64,000 nucleotides of DNA from Streptomyces sp. NBC_01454 (GCF_036227565.1 NZ_CP109460.1:7688001-7752000); one strand, 5' to 3'. Numbered from the stretch's first letter, positions 1-28,958 are shown. The notes: generated by a model from the letters alone, not told the origin. Numbers and translations: made by a program.

Positions 1-1800
1 CGTCCGGAACGGGCGGCAGCCGCCGCCGCGCCGGCCACCCTCGCCGCACTCGTCGAGGCGGCGGTGGACCGGTGGCCCGACGCGCCGGCGGTGAGCGGGC
101 CGGCAGAGACGCTGTCCTTCGCGCAGCTGGAGGCGCGGGCCAACCGCCTGGCGCACCGACTCCTCGCCCGCGGGACGGGCCCCGGCGACCTCGTCGCCCT
201 GGTCCTGCCGAGATCGGCCGAGATGGTCGTCGCCCAGCTCGCGACCGCCAAGGCGGGCGCCGCGTACCTGCCGGTGGACCCCGGCTACCCCGAGGAGCGG
301 ATCGCGCTGATGCTGCGCGACGCGGCCCCGGCCGTCACCCTGGACGCCGCGGAGGTCGGCCGCCTCCTGGACGCCGGGGAGGACACCGCACCCGCCCACC
401 GGCCCACCGACCGCGACCGCGTCCGCCCGCTCGACGTGGACGACCCGGCCTATGTGATCTACACCTCCGGTTCCACCGGCACCCCCAAGGGTGTCGTCGT
501 CACCCACCGCGGCCTGGCGGACTTCGCCGCCGCCGAGGCCGGCCACTACCAGGTCCGCCCCGGCGACCGGGTCCTGGCCTTCGCCACCCCCAGTTTCGAC
601 GCCTCGGTGCTGGAGCTGTGCATGTCCCTGCCGGCCGGCGCCGCCCTGGTGGTGCCCCCGCCCGGCCCGCTGCTCGGTGCACACCTGGCCGCGGTGCTGC
701 GCGAGGAGCGCATCACCCACACCCTGCTGCCGCCCGCCGCGCTCGGCACCGTGCCGCCCGCCACCGCCGGCACCCTGCCGGACCTGCGCACGCTCATCGT
801 CGGCGCGGACGCCTGCGGCGCCGAACTCGTCAGCCGCTGGGCCCCGCACCACCGGATGATCAACTCCTACGGCCCCACCGAGACCACGGTGGTCGCCACC
901 TGGTCCGGCCCGCTCCGGCCCGACGGCAGCGCGCCCCCCATCGGCCGCCCGCTGCCCGCCACCGGGGTGTACGTCCTCGACGGGCGGCTGCGCCCGGTCG
1001 CCGACGGCGTCCCCGGCGAACTCTGGATCAGCGGGGCCTCGCTGGCCCGCGGCTATCTGAACCGGCCGGGCCTGACCGCCACCCGCTTCACCGCCGACCC
1101 GTACGGCCCGCCGGGCACCCGGATGTACCGCACCGGCGACCTGGTCCGGCGCGACGCCCGCGGCGACCTCCACCACCTCGGACGCACCGACCACCAGATC
1201 AAGCTGCGCGGCCACCGCATCGAGGCGGGCGAGGTCGAGGCCGCCCTGACCCGGCACCCGGCCGTCCTGGACGCGGTGGTGACCGTACGGGAGGACGAGC
1301 CCGGGCTGCCGCGACTGGTCGCCCATCTGCTCGCGGTACCCGGCGCCGACGTGCCGGCCGGCCCGGAGCTGCGCGCCTTCGCCGCCCGCGGCCTGCCCGG
1401 CCACATGGTGCCCTCGGCCTTCGTCGTGCTGGAGCGCTTCCCGCTCACCGAGAACGGCAAGACCGACCGCAAGGCCCTGCCCGCACCCGGGCGGGACACG
1501 GCGGAGCCGGCCGGGCACGTCGCGCCGCGCACCCCCACCGAGGAACTCCTCGCGGACATCTGGTCCACGGCCCTGGAGACGGCCGTGGGCGTCGAGGACG
1601 ACTTCTTCGCACGGGGCGGCGACTCGCTGCGCAGCCTGCTCATCGCCTCCCGGGCCAACGAGACCTTCGGGGTGGCCCTCACACCCCGCGACGTGCTGGC
1701 CTCCCGAACGGTCGCCGCCCTGGCGGACCTGGTGGAGGAACACATCCTGCGCGAACTCGAAGACGCCGTACACGGCGACAGCGACCACGACGAACGGTGA
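1..1800 (+). CDS. NRPS, C-terminal A-T part of a module (5' truncated by window edge)
   Basis: The reading frame is already open at base 1, so this is the C-terminal 599 residues of a longer NRPS protein. Window residues about 20-500 are an adenylation domain: core A3 [11 protein letters not shown] (about 154-164), SYGPTETT (A5), YRTGD (A7) and the NGKTDRK A10 lysine. A peptidyl-carrier domain follows, with the phosphopantetheine serine in RGGDSLRS at window residue 542. The pocket code read against GrsA is D-A-L-L-I-G-S-V-V-K. This is identical to that of the last module of the next gene; the substrate is uncertain, perhaps aromatic or hydrophobic. No epimerization domain follows, and the next protein opens with an LCL-type C domain, so an L-residue is passed on. 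The stop codon lies 11 bp before the next start, so the two genes are one operon. Any upstream C domain is outside the window. Confidence 0.95.
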   Translation, partial: RPERAAAAAAPATLAALVEAAVDRWPDAPAVSGPAETLSFAQLEARANRLAHRLLARGTGPGDLVALVLPRSAEMVVAQLATAKAGAAYLPVDPGYPEERIALMLRDAAPAVTLDAAEVGRLLDAGEDTAPAHRPTDRDRVRPLDVDDPAYVIYTSGSTGTPKGVVVTHRGLADFAAAEAGHYQVRPGDRVLAFATPSFDASVLELCMSLPAGAALVVPPPGPLLGAHLAAVLREERITHTLLPPAALGTVPPATAGTLPDLRTLIVGADACGAELVSRWAPHHRMINSYGPTETTVVATWSGPLRPDGSAPPIGRPLPATGVYVLDGRLRPVADGVPGELWISGASLARGYLNRPGLTATRFTADPYGPPGTRMYRTGDLVRRDARGDLHHLGRTDHQIKLRGHRIEAGEVEAALTRHPAVLDAVVTVREDEPGLPRLVAHLLAVPGADVPAGPELRAFAARGLPGHMVPSAFVVLERFPLTENGKTDRKALPAPGRDTAEPAGHVAPRTPTEELLADIWSTALETAVGVEDDFFARGGDSLRSLLIASRANETFGVALTPRDVLASRTVAALADLVEEHILRELEDAVHGDSDHDER

Positions 1801-1811
1801 GGACCGACCCC

Positions 1812-21818
<20,007 letters not shown>

Positions 21819-21824
21819 CCCCGG

Positions 21825-21869
21825 GGGAGACCGGCGTTGGCCGCCCCTCGCGCGGCTCACCGGTCTCCC
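21825..21869 (+). terminator. Hairpin terminator after the NRPS gene
   Basis: A perfect 10-bp inverted repeat (GGGAGACCGG at 21825-21834, CCGGTCTCCC at 21860-21869) begins six bases after the NRPS stop codon. There is no T-run, as is usual for Streptomyces terminators. It suggests that the NRPS transcript ends here and mbtH has its own or a read-through supply. Confidence 0.7.
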
Positions 21870-22000
21870 GCACCCGTCTTCGCGCACCGGCTGCCGAAGA
21901 CCCCCAGAACGTCGTCGACTGCGCGCCCGGCGAACCGGACCGGTCCTCCCGGCCGGCCCGGCCCGCGCAGCCGCGCGATGAACCGCTCGGTGCATCCCAC

Positions 22001-22094
22001 GAGTGCACCAACCACCGTGCACCAACCACCGTGTGACACCACCGAGTGAAACAACCGAGTGAACAACCGAGTGAACAACCGAGTGAAGCAACCG
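22001..22094 (+). repeat. Short tandem repeats in the mbtH leader
   Basis: Two related arrays sit directly upstream of mbtH. GTGCACCAACCACC occurs twice (22003 onward), then GAGTGAACAACC-type 12-13-mers occur four times with small variations up to 22094. The units share a GTG-N-CAACC core, so the whole stretch looks like a diverged tandem array. It ends about 6 bases before the mbtH ribosome site. Function is unknown: possibilities are a regulator-binding array, a slippage-prone spacer, or a decayed coding repeat. Confidence 0.7.
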
Positions 22095-22112
22095 ACGATC
22101 GGAGAGCACGAC

Positions 22113-22316
22113 ATGGACGAGAACGCCCGCTACCAGGTGCTGCGCAACGACGAGGACCAGTACTCGCTGTGGCTGGCCGACCTGGAGATCCCCGCCGGCT
22201 GGCAGGCCGTCGGCAAGGAGGGCACCCAGGACGAGTGCTCCGCCTACGTCGACGAGGTCTGGACCGACATGCGGCCGCGCAGCCTGCGTGAGCGCATGGA
22301 GAACGCCGGCTCCTGA
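22113..22316 (+). CDS. mbtH: MbtH-like protein, NRPS adenylation-domain partner
   Basis: The gene encodes 67 residues. MbtH-like proteins bind NRPS adenylation domains and are needed for their folding or activity. The diagnostic segments are present: NDEDQYSLWLADLEIPAGW near residues 12-30, then QDECSAYVDEVWTDMRPRSL to the end, including the conserved tryptophans and the WTDMRP motif. The start is the ATG at 22113, with GGAG at 22101-22104 placed eight bases upstream; the longer open frame from 22059 only reads through the upstream repeats. It follows the NRPS gene in the same direction after a terminator hairpin and is the natural partner for its adenylation domains. A second, broken mbtH-like fragment lies at 34487. 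Confidence 0.95.
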   Translation: MDENARYQVLRNDEDQYSLWLADLEIPAGWQAVGKEGTQDECSAYVDEVWTDMRPRSLRERMENAGS

Positions 22317-23087
22317 ACCGCCCCGCGGGGCGCGGCCGCCCGCCGCGCCCCGCGCGTTCTCCGCCCCCTCCCTACGGGCCCCGCAACTCCGCCCGGCCCC
22401 GAAGGCAGCGCCCCCGGCCCCCACGCCCCGGAGAGCCACCGTGCCCCGGAGGCCCCGTGCGCGCGCCCGTCCTGCCGATGGCCGCACGCGACCGACCGAC
22501 GCTGAAGTCAGCAGCCACGTCCGGGAGTTGCCCGGCCCACCGGCTGCCCACCGCTGCCACCCCCCACACAACGCACGGGCACCGCACCGAGCTTGCTCCT
22601 GCTCCTGCTCCCGCTCCTGCTCCCGCGAGCACCGCACTCGGGCTAGCACATTCACCGTCCGCACGTTTCTCGTTCCCGAGAAGTGAGTGGCGAAGTTCCG
22701 CTGAATACCGCTCTCCTACCGCTCTCGTAAGTCATCCCCTACTGACGCTGACGTACGTCCAAATTGACGGTCATTCCGTTTAGGTGCTGGCTAGTGACGA
22801 AAGATGGCCTCTTGCGCTATACCAGTGGAGTGCATCACGCGCAGAACACGTACCTGAGTGCGGAATTCAGGACGTTGACGGGGTGAGGGGGCTGCGGTGA
22901 ACGCGGAGCAGTTCTGCCGCCGGCCGGTGAAGAAGGACTTACGCCTCCACGCTCATCCCCGGTGAACGGTCCCTGACCGCTCCGGAACGGTGCACTTCCC
23001 CGAACTTCTGCCGGCTCCCCACTGGCTCGGCATCGTTTCTCACGCCACCGGGATCTCCCGGTTCCCACGAATGAGAAGGACTCTGCC
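22317..23087. other. Gene-free 771-bp region between mbtH and the GNAT gene
   Basis: No convincing gene is visible. The first half is C-rich. A perfect hairpin (TTCTCG, loop TTCC, CGAGAA) lies at 22667-22682. From about 22690 to 22870 the sequence is clearly less G+C rich than its surroundings and contains a TTGACG box near 22763, so promoters for the downstream gene probably lie here. A good ribosome site (AGAAGGA) precedes the next start at 23088. Confidence 0.6.
22595..22624. repeat. GCTCCY hexamer microsatellite, five copies
   Basis: Five consecutive six-base units read GCTCCT, GCTCCT, GCTCCC, GCTCCT, GCTCCC. The tract lies in non-coding DNA between mbtH and the GNAT gene. No function is evident. 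Confidence 0.85.
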
Positions 23088-23600
23088 ATGACCCCTACCC
23101 TGCACACCGACCGCCTGGTGTTCGCCCCCTACCGGCCCGAGGACGAGGAGGTCTTCGTGGCTCTGCTCCGAGATGAAGTCGTCTGTCGGTGGATGGGTCA
23201 GGAGAGATCACCGGAAATGGAGATCCGATCGATATTCCGGTCCATCCTCACCGACGTCTACGCGAAGAACATGTTCGACGTATGGGCCGTGTGGTCCGGC
23301 GGCGCGTACGTGGGCCACGCGGAGATCAAGAAGACCGGCAACGTCGACGGCTACGAGGCCGTCGCCGCGCTCGTCAGGGACCACTGGGGCAAGGGCCTGG
23401 GAACCGAACTCGTGCAAGGGCTGCTGGACTACGCCGCCGACACCTTGAAGGTCACCGAGGTCTACGGCATGGTCGGCGCCGAGAACTCCGCCTGCCTGGG
23501 CCTGGCCGGCAAAATGGGCTCGCGCCACCTACGCGATGTCGTCGGGGACGACGGCACGGTGACGAAGATGGTGGTGATACCGGTCGGTGTCCGCGCCTGA
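23088..23600 (+). CDS. GNAT acetyltransferase, RimJ/RimL type
   Basis: This 170-residue protein has the layout of the Acetyltransf_3 (RimJ/RimL) subgroup of GNAT enzymes. These transfer acetyl from acetyl-CoA to an amino group of a protein terminus, small molecule or antibiotic. It opens with the typical LHTDRLVFAPYRPED strand-helix. The acetyl-CoA-binding motif is HWGKGLGTELVQGLLDYA at about residues 103-120, followed by the ENSACLGLAGKMGSR helix typical of motif B. The start is supported by AGAAGGA eight bases upstream. It stands alone between mbtH and a convergent P450, so it may be a self-protection or tailoring enzyme for the peptide, but the substrate cannot be read from the sequence. 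Confidence 0.85.
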   Translation: MTPTLHTDRLVFAPYRPEDEEVFVALLRDEVVCRWMGQERSPEMEIRSIFRSILTDVYAKNMFDVWAVWSGGAYVGHAEIKKTGNVDGYEAVAALVRDHWGKGLGTELVQGLLDYAADTLKVTEVYGMVGAENSACLGLAGKMGSRHLRDVVGDDGTVTKMVVIPVGVRA

Positions 23601-23654
23601 GGACCGGTCCGCCGGACCCCGTGGCCGGGCTGCCGTGACGTCGCCCGCCGGCCC

Positions 23655-23674
23655 GCCGGCCCCCTTCGGCCGGC
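23655..23674. terminator. Bidirectional terminator hairpin between convergent genes
   Basis: A perfect 7-bp stem (GCCGGCC / GGCCGGC) with a six-base CCCTTC loop lies in the 119-bp gap between the convergent GNAT and P450 genes. Position and symmetry fit a shared terminator. Confidence 0.55.
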
Positions 23675-23719
23675 TGACCCGCCGCTACGCGCAGCCCGCG
23701 CCACGCTTCACACCATCCG

Positions 23720-24973
23720 TCAGCGCGCCCGGCCCGGCTCCAGTGACACGGGCAGTTCGACCAGTCCACGGAACGCGGGGAAGGGCACCGTGAGCCATTG
23801 CACGTCCCCCGGCGGTACGGCCATCGCGATGTCGGGATACCGGCTGAACAGCGTGGTGAGTGCGATCTGCATTTCGAGCCGGGCCAACGGGGCCCCGACG
23901 CAATAGTGCGGACCGTGGCCGAACGCGATGTGCGTGCTCTGCACGCCCTCGCGGGTCAGATCGAGCCGGTCCGGTTCGGCGAATGCCTCCGGGTCCCGGT
24001 TCGCGGAGGCGATGGCGATCTGCACGAGCGCGCCCTTGGGGATGAGGACGTTGCGCATCTTGACGTCTTCGGTGGCGTAGCGGAACGTCGAGTTCTCGAC
24101 GGACCCTTCATACCGCAGCAATTCCTCGATGGCCTGCGGGAAAAGGGCAGGATCCTGCTTCACCGTGCGCAGCTGCTCTTGCTGGGTGAGCAGATGGTAG
24201 ACGGAGTTCCCGATCAGGTAGGCCGTGGTCTTGTGGCCCGCGAAGAGCAGGACCCAGGCGGTCGAGACCAATTCGCTGTCGGTCAACGCCCCGTCCTGGT
24301 CCTGAGCGGTGATCAGTGCGCTCAGCAGATCCTCGCCGGGGCTGCGCCGCTTGCGCGCGATGAGATCCACCAGATAATTGCGCAGATTCCCCTCGGCTTC
24401 TTCGAGCGCCTTCTTCGCCTCGGGCCCGAATCCGGTCTTGGCCACCGTGACGGACCAGGTGTGGGCCTGCTCGCGTTCGTCCTCCGGTACGCCGAGCAGT
24501 TCACAGATCACATTGAGCGGCAGCGGGAAGGCGAAGGAGGACAGCAGGTCCACCGGTTCGGTGGTCGAGCACCGGTCGAGCAGCGCGTCCGCGATCTCCT
24601 GCACCCGGGGGCGCAGTGCCTCCACCCGGCGCGGGGTGAGCGCGCCGTTGACGACCCGGCGCAGCCGCGTGTGCTTGGGCGGGTCGGAGAACAGCATGTT
24701 GTCGTCCAGCGCCACCGAGGAGTCGCCGAAGATCCGTTGGTAGGCGTCCATGGCCCCGTACATGTCCTTGCTGAACCGGGGGTCCGCCAGCGCGGCTCGC
24801 GCGTCGTCGTACCGGGTGATCAGGTACGTCTCCACGCCGTGCGGCGGGAGCAGCGGACAGACCGGAGTGTCCTCCCGCAGCCGGGCGTAGACGGGGTGCG
24901 GGTTCGTGCGGAACTCCGGCGTGCACGCGGAAGCGGCAGCTGCGGCGTCTGAGGACTCATGTACGTCTGTCAC
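23720..24973 (-). CDS. Cytochrome P450
   Basis: This 417-residue soluble bacterial P450 monooxygenase has all hallmark motifs: I-helix oxygen-binding FAGHKTTAYL, the EELLR (ExxR) helix, and the heme loop FGHGPHYCVGAPLARLE with the proximal cysteine at residue 358. Length and the typical early SDPPKHTRLRRVV segment fit actinobacterial biosynthetic P450s of the CYP107/CYP105 kind; the exact family cannot be named from reading alone. The start is a GTG at 24973 with AGGA seven bases upstream. It diverges from the FAD hydroxylase across a 343-bp region carrying a repeated GAATGC/GCATTC site, so the two are probably controlled together and may act on the same substrate. It needs a ferredoxin and reductase, neither of which is encoded nearby. 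Confidence 0.93.
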   Translation of the reverse strand: MTDVHESSDAAAAASACTPEFRTNPHPVYARLREDTPVCPLLPPHGVETYLITRYDDARAALADPRFSKDMYGAMDAYQRIFGDSSVALDDNMLFSDPPKHTRLRRVVNGALTPRRVEALRPRVQEIADALLDRCSTTEPVDLLSSFAFPLPLNVICELLGVPEDEREQAHTWSVTVAKTGFGPEAKKALEEAEGNLRNYLVDLIARKRRSPGEDLLSALITAQDQDGALTDSELVSTAWVLLFAGHKTTAYLIGNSVYHLLTQQEQLRTVKQDPALFPQAIEELLRYEGSVENSTFRYATEDVKMRNVLIPKGALVQIAIASANRDPEAFAEPDRLDLTREGVQSTHIAFGHGPHYCVGAPLARLEMQIALTTLFSRYPDIAMAVPPGDVQWLTVPFPAFRGLVELPVSLEPGRAR

Positions 24974-25018
24974 GGCTCATCCTGGAGTAGGGGCTGCCGC
25001 TGGAACTGCAGCCGAGAG

Positions 25019-25069
25019 GAATGCTGCATTCGGGGAGAGAGGGCTCTGCATTCGCTGCGGAATGAATGC
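25019..25069. promoter_or_regulatory. Clustered GAATGC/GCATTC operator sites in the divergent promoter
   Basis: GAATGC-T-GCATTC (25019-25031) is a perfect palindrome with a one-base spacer. The same half-site recurs as GCATTC (25048-25053) and GAATGC (25064-25069), with a partial GAATG at 25060. Four half-sites within 51 bp, between a P450 and an FAD hydroxylase reading apart, look like an operator for a dimeric regulator. No regulator gene is adjacent. Confidence 0.5.
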
Positions 25070-25316
25070 GGAGGGCCGTTCGAAAAGTTCCCGGGGCCGT
25101 CACACGCGAAACATGGGCATTAGCCCGTTCGAGAGGTCTCCCGTGCCTCGCGGGACGCCATCTCCGGGCCTGCGCCGGGAAAACGGGGCCCGGCGTGTCG
25201 GTGTCCCGATCGGAGCAGCAGAACTCGCGCGTCAAATGGCCGCCGATCGAGAGTTGAGCCAACAGGACCCGCACCCATCAGCCCTGGCCTTCAGGACGCC
25301 GACCAGAGGATCGAAC

Positions 25317-26948
25317 ATGAGTGACAGCGCTGCAGAATCCGTGCCGGTACTCATTGCGGGGGGATCTCTGGTCGGACTGTCCGCCTCGGTGTTCCTCGGT
25401 CGCCTGGGGGTGAAACACCTCCTGGTCGAGCGGCACGCGGAGACGTCCATTCACCCGCGGGGCCGCGGAAACAATATCCGCACCATGGAGCTGTTCCGCA
25501 CCGCGGGTGTCGAGCCGGACATCCGCAGGGCGGCGTCCGCGCTCTCGGGGAACGACGGTGTGCTGCAGACGGAAAGTCTCGCCGGCGACGAGCAGCGATG
25601 GATCATCCCGCGTATCGATCCCGACTCCACACTCTCCAGCATCACCCCGTCCGGATGGTGCCTGTGCAGCCAGAACGACCTGGAGCCGGTGCTGCTGAAG
25701 TACGCCCGCGGTCAGGGCGGCGATGTGCGGTTCGGCACGGAACTCACCTCGTACACACAGGACGACAGCGGCATCCACGCCCAATTGCGCAACCGGGAGA
25801 CCGGCGAGTCGCAATCGGTACACGCGGAATACCTCATTGCCGCCGACGGGCCCCGGAGCCCGGTGCGCAAGACCCTCGACATTACGCACTCCGGCCCGGG
25901 AACCCTGTTCCACAACGTCAGCGTCACGTTCCGCAGCAAGAACCTCAAGAACGTCGTGGGCGACCGCCGGTTCGTCGTCTGCTACATCACCAACCCCGAC
26001 GGCGAGGGCGCATTGCTGCCGGTCGACAACGATGAGCAGTGGGTTTTCCACGTCCCCTGGGCCTACGACAGCGGTGAGACCCTGGACGCTTTCACCGACC
26101 AGCGCCTCACCGCCCATATCCGCGCCGCGGCCGGTGTCCCCGACATCGATGTGGAGATCACCGGCAAGGCCCCCTGGCACGCGGCGAACAGAGTGGCCGA
26201 CAGTTACGGCCGGGGCCGGGTGTTCCTGGCCGGCGACTCGGCACACGAGATGCCGCCGACGGGCGCCTTCGGCTCGAACACCGGAATTCAGGACGCGCAC
26301 AATCTGGCCTGGAAGATGGCGGCCGTACTCCACGGCTGGGCCGGCCCCGCCCTGCTGGACACCTATCAGCCGGAACGCCGGTCGGTCGCCCTGGCCACCA
26401 CCCTCCGCGCCTCCCAGCAGGCCGTGGAGGAACAGCATCCCGGTTACACCGCGGCGGCCTCCCGGAACAACGATCCGGCCGACCTCCTCACCGTCGCGCT
26501 GTGCTACCGCTACGCCTCGGAGTCGATCCTGGGCAGCGATCCGGCCGCCGAGGTCGTCCCCCGCCACTTCGCACTGGGCGGAGCGCTCGGCAGCCGGGCT
26601 CCCCACATGTGGGTCGAGCGGAACGGCAAGAGGATCTCCACGCTGGACCTCTACGAGAAGTCCCTGACCCTCCTCAGCGGTGCCGCGGGCGGCCCGTGGC
26701 GCGCCGCGGCGCGCGCCGCGGCGGAACAGCTGGACGTCCCCCTCGCCGGATACCTCATCGGCACCGCCGCGGACTGCGACCTGCTTCCGGAACCGGGGGT
26801 GGACTGGGCGCACCTGCACGGCACGCACGACGACGGTGCGGTACTCGTGCGCCCGGACGGCTTCGTGGCATGGAAGTCGGACCACGGCGAAGCCGATCCG
26901 CACCAGGTCTTGAGGGAGGTCCTCAAGAAGGTATTGCACCGCGCATAG
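25317..26948 (+). CDS. FAD-dependent aromatic hydroxylase (TcmG/PHBH-type monooxygenase)
   Basis: This 543-residue protein belongs to the FAD_binding_3 family of class A flavin monooxygenases, which hydroxylate aromatic rings or oxidise polyketides using NAD(P)H and O2. Motifs: the N-terminal Rossmann segment VLIAGGSLVGLSASVFLGRLG with the downstream acidic VER at about residues 11-42; a DG motif (IAADGPRSPVRK) around 180; and the second FAD motif GDSAHEMPPTGAFGSNTGIQDAHNLAWK around 307-334. The C-terminal thioredoxin-like tail seen in polyketide hydroxylases is present (LPEPGVDWAHLHG...LVRPDGFVAWK). The start at 25317 has AGAGGA seven bases upstream. It is followed 91 bp later by the amidohydrolase, probably in one transcript, and diverges from the P450. 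Confidence 0.93.
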   Translation: MSDSAAESVPVLIAGGSLVGLSASVFLGRLGVKHLLVERHAETSIHPRGRGNNIRTMELFRTAGVEPDIRRAASALSGNDGVLQTESLAGDEQRWIIPRIDPDSTLSSITPSGWCLCSQNDLEPVLLKYARGQGGDVRFGTELTSYTQDDSGIHAQLRNRETGESQSVHAEYLIAADGPRSPVRKTLDITHSGPGTLFHNVSVTFRSKNLKNVVGDRRFVVCYITNPDGEGALLPVDNDEQWVFHVPWAYDSGETLDAFTDQRLTAHIRAAAGVPDIDVEITGKAPWHAANRVADSYGRGRVFLAGDSAHEMPPTGAFGSNTGIQDAHNLAWKMAAVLHGWAGPALLDTYQPERRSVALATTLRASQQAVEEQHPGYTAAASRNNDPADLLTVALCYRYASESILGSDPAAEVVPRHFALGGALGSRAPHMWVERNGKRISTLDLYEKSLTLLSGAAGGPWRAAARAAAEQLDVPLAGYLIGTAADCDLLPEPGVDWAHLHGTHDDGAVLVRPDGFVAWKSDHGEADPHQVLREVLKKVLHRA

Positions 26949-27039
26949 CGCCTCGGTCCGGCACCCCCCCCGCCCCGGCATCCACGCACCGCGCCGTCGC
27001 CCCGCCGCCCCACCGACCCGTCAGACCAAGGAGATTCAC

Positions 27040-28077
27040 GTGACCTCGCCCGAGCAGCACCCCAGCAGCGCTCCCGGCCGTGCCGAGCGACGGGCAGGGA
27101 ACGCGCCCCGAGGCGACCACAGCACCGGGCAGGGCCGGGTGGACGTACACCACCACTTCACGGCACCGGCCTGGATCGACTGGGCCGAGAACAAGGGCCT
27201 GACGCGACGCGAAAAGCTGCCCTGGTGGGCTCACTGGGACGAGGACACCACGCTTGGCATGATGAGCAAGGCGGGGATCAGCACCAGCATTCTGACCGCT
27301 GCCATGCCGGGCAGCCCCTCGCAGGACCCCCACCAGCGCAAGGAAGGCCTGCACATCTCGCTGCAGGCGATGTCCGATCTCGCACAGGCCCACCCCCGGC
27401 GCTTCGCCTTCTTCACCCCGGTCTTCCTCGACGACCTCGAGACGTCGAGCTGGTCCGTGCGCAAGGGCCTCGACGACCACGGCGCCGTCGGTGTGAGCAC
27501 CCGCACCAGCATGAAGGGCGAATACCTCGGCAACCCGGCCCACGAACCGCTGCTCGCCGAACTCAATGAACGAGCGGCGGTCGTCAGCACCCACCCCATG
27601 GAGATGCCCTCGGGGCCGGTGATGCCGGGGCTGCCGCCCTTCCTGTGCGACTTCCTGCTGGACACCACCCGCGCGGCCATCAGCCTCATCCTGAACGGGA
27701 CCCTGGACCGCTACCCGAACCTCTCGTTCATCCTTCCCCACGGCGGTGGTTTCCTGCCCTACATGGCCACGCGCCTGGAGCTCTTCGGGCACCTGCTCAC
27801 CCCGAAAATCGAGCCCGCCCGTGTCCGCGACTACCTGCATCGCTTCTACTACGACACCGCCGCCCCGATGTCCCCCTCCGCCACCCCCACACTCATCTCC
27901 ACCGTCGACCCCGACCGGATCCTCTACGGCACCGACTGGCCCCCCACCTCGGCCGACCTCATCACCGATGTCGTCGCCCCGGCCCTTGACCGCGATCCGG
28001 CACTCACCGACAGCCAGCGGCGCGGCATCAACCGGGACAACGCGCTGCACCTGATGCCGGGCCTCGCGCAGCTCTGA
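27040..28077 (+). CDS. Metal-dependent amidohydrolase/decarboxylase (ACMSD family)
   Basis: This 345-residue protein is in the amidohydrolase_2 family with ACMSD and the 2,3-dihydroxybenzoate/gamma-resorcylate decarboxylases, TIM-barrel enzymes using a divalent metal. The N-terminal metal motif is HxH (His37-His38-His39 in VDVHHHFTAPAWID). A barrel histidine follows in VSTHPMEMPSG, another in LSFILPHGGGFLPY, and the catalytic aspartate is Asp299 in LYGTDWPPTS. The GTG start at 27040 has AAGGAG six bases upstream. Its place behind an aromatic hydroxylase suggests decarboxylation or hydrolysis of the hydroxylated product. Whether it is a decarboxylase or a hydrolase cannot be told from the motifs. 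Confidence 0.88.
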   Translation: MTSPEQHPSSAPGRAERRAGNAPRGDHSTGQGRVDVHHHFTAPAWIDWAENKGLTRREKLPWWAHWDEDTTLGMMSKAGISTSILTAAMPGSPSQDPHQRKEGLHISLQAMSDLAQAHPRRFAFFTPVFLDDLETSSWSVRKGLDDHGAVGVSTRTSMKGEYLGNPAHEPLLAELNERAAVVSTHPMEMPSGPVMPGLPPFLCDFLLDTTRAAISLILNGTLDRYPNLSFILPHGGGFLPYMATRLELFGHLLTPKIEPARVRDYLHRFYYDTAAPMSPSATPTLISTVDPDRILYGTDWPPTSADLITDVVAPALDRDPALTDSQRRGINRDNALHLMPGLAQL

Positions 28078-28140
28078 CCCGTCAGCAGTTCTCGTGGCCG
28101 TGAGCGGCGGCCGGCGGGGCGCAGGCGCCCGGTGTCGTCG

Positions 28141-28638
28141 TCAGCCCGGCGGATCCGAGGGGGCATCCCGCCGGGCAGTGCCGTCACCGCGGGACGATCC
28201 GGGAGTCTTCGCGCCGATCCGCTCGCCGGCCGTCAACGCGATCCACAACGACAGTCCCGCCAGGGGAAGTTCGATGGCGAACGCGGTGACCAGGGCGATG
28301 GCGATGCCACCCGCCGCTCCGCCGGGAGTGGTCATCACATCGAACCAGGCGTCGGCCACCAGCATGGTCGTGACCGCCACGGCCGCGAGATTCAGATGCC
28401 GGTGCCGGCGGTGGGCGAGTACCGCCGTGAGCAGAATGAGCCCGGCCAGCCCGATGTCGAATCCCACCCACGGTGCGTCGTACGAATCCAGGGTGGCCCG
28501 CCGGGGGAGGGTGATCGCCAGATAGAGGGTCCAGGGAACGAGTGCCAACCCCAGCCCGGTGAAAAGGGGAACGACCCACCGCGGCGTCGGACGGATTCTC
28601 AGCAGGCCCCGCACCCCGGATGCCCGAACCTCTCTCAC
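28141..28638 (-). CDS. Small four-helix membrane protein, function unknown
   Basis: The protein has 165 residues with four predicted membrane segments: WVVPLFTGLGLALVPWTLYLAI (about 21-42), VGFDIGLAGLILLTAVLA (about 57-74), LNLAAVAVTTMLVADAWFDVM (about 82-102) and GIAIALVTAFAIELPLAGLSLWIAL (about 110-134). The C-terminal tail is polar and charged. I do not recognise a family motif; similar small membrane proteins are common in Streptomyces. The GTG start at 28638 is backed by AGAGGTGAG a few bases upstream. It is convergent with the amidohydrolase and divergent from the kinase-GH3 operon, so it appears to be a single-gene unit unrelated to either pathway. Confidence 0.75.
   Translation of the reverse strand: MREVRASGVRGLLRIRPTPRWVVPLFTGLGLALVPWTLYLAITLPRRATLDSYDAPWVGFDIGLAGLILLTAVLAHRRHRHLNLAAVAVTTMLVADAWFDVMTTPGGAAGGIAIALVTAFAIELPLAGLSLWIALTAGERIGAKTPGSSRGDGTARRDAPSDPPG
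28144..28176. terminator. Hairpin between convergent genes
   Basis: A perfect 9-bp inverted repeat (GCCCGGCGG at 28144-28152, CCGCCGGGC at 28168-28176) lies 66 bp after the amidohydrolase stop and over the last codons of the convergent membrane-protein gene. It could end transcription from the left-hand operon. Confidence 0.45.
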
Positions 28639-28958
28639 ACGCTCACCTCTGCCTCGTCAGGACCGCTCCCTCCCTACGGGCATACCACGAGCGGGCCCGC
28701 AGAGGGCTTGGACCGGCCACCCGTGCGCGCGTGCCGGCACGCGTGGCTCTCCGGGGCAATCGGGCACGGGGGTGAACAGCACAGGGGGATCTTCAACAAA
28801 ACAACTAAACAGTTTGCCCAACTCTTGAGGTACGGCCGCATCGGCTGGACGAATGGTGCCCGGGGCCCATTGCCGGCCGGCTGACGATTCCGTCGGGCGC
28901 TCGGGTGGCGCCCGCCGTTCGGATGGTCCGGTTCCCAGAAATGGACGGTCGACCTTGT
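28639..28958. other. Divergent intergenic region before the kinase-GH3 operon
   Basis: These 320 bp separate the membrane protein from the kinase-like gene and contain no credible gene. A conspicuous A+T-rich patch at about 28790-28820, unusual for this genome, marks the likely promoter area of the kinase-GH3 operon. I cannot pick out a convincing -35/-10 pair. Confidence 0.5.

Noticed and set aside
72..1811. Upstream extension of the large NRPS frame overlapping the first NRPS gene
   Set aside because: The translation there is Arg/Pro-rich noise, the other frame carries a clean A-T didomain, and a proper ATG occurs at 1812 just after the previous stop.
22001..22094. A CRISPR-like array
   Set aside because: Units are only 12-14 bases, are directly adjacent without spacers, and no cas genes are present.
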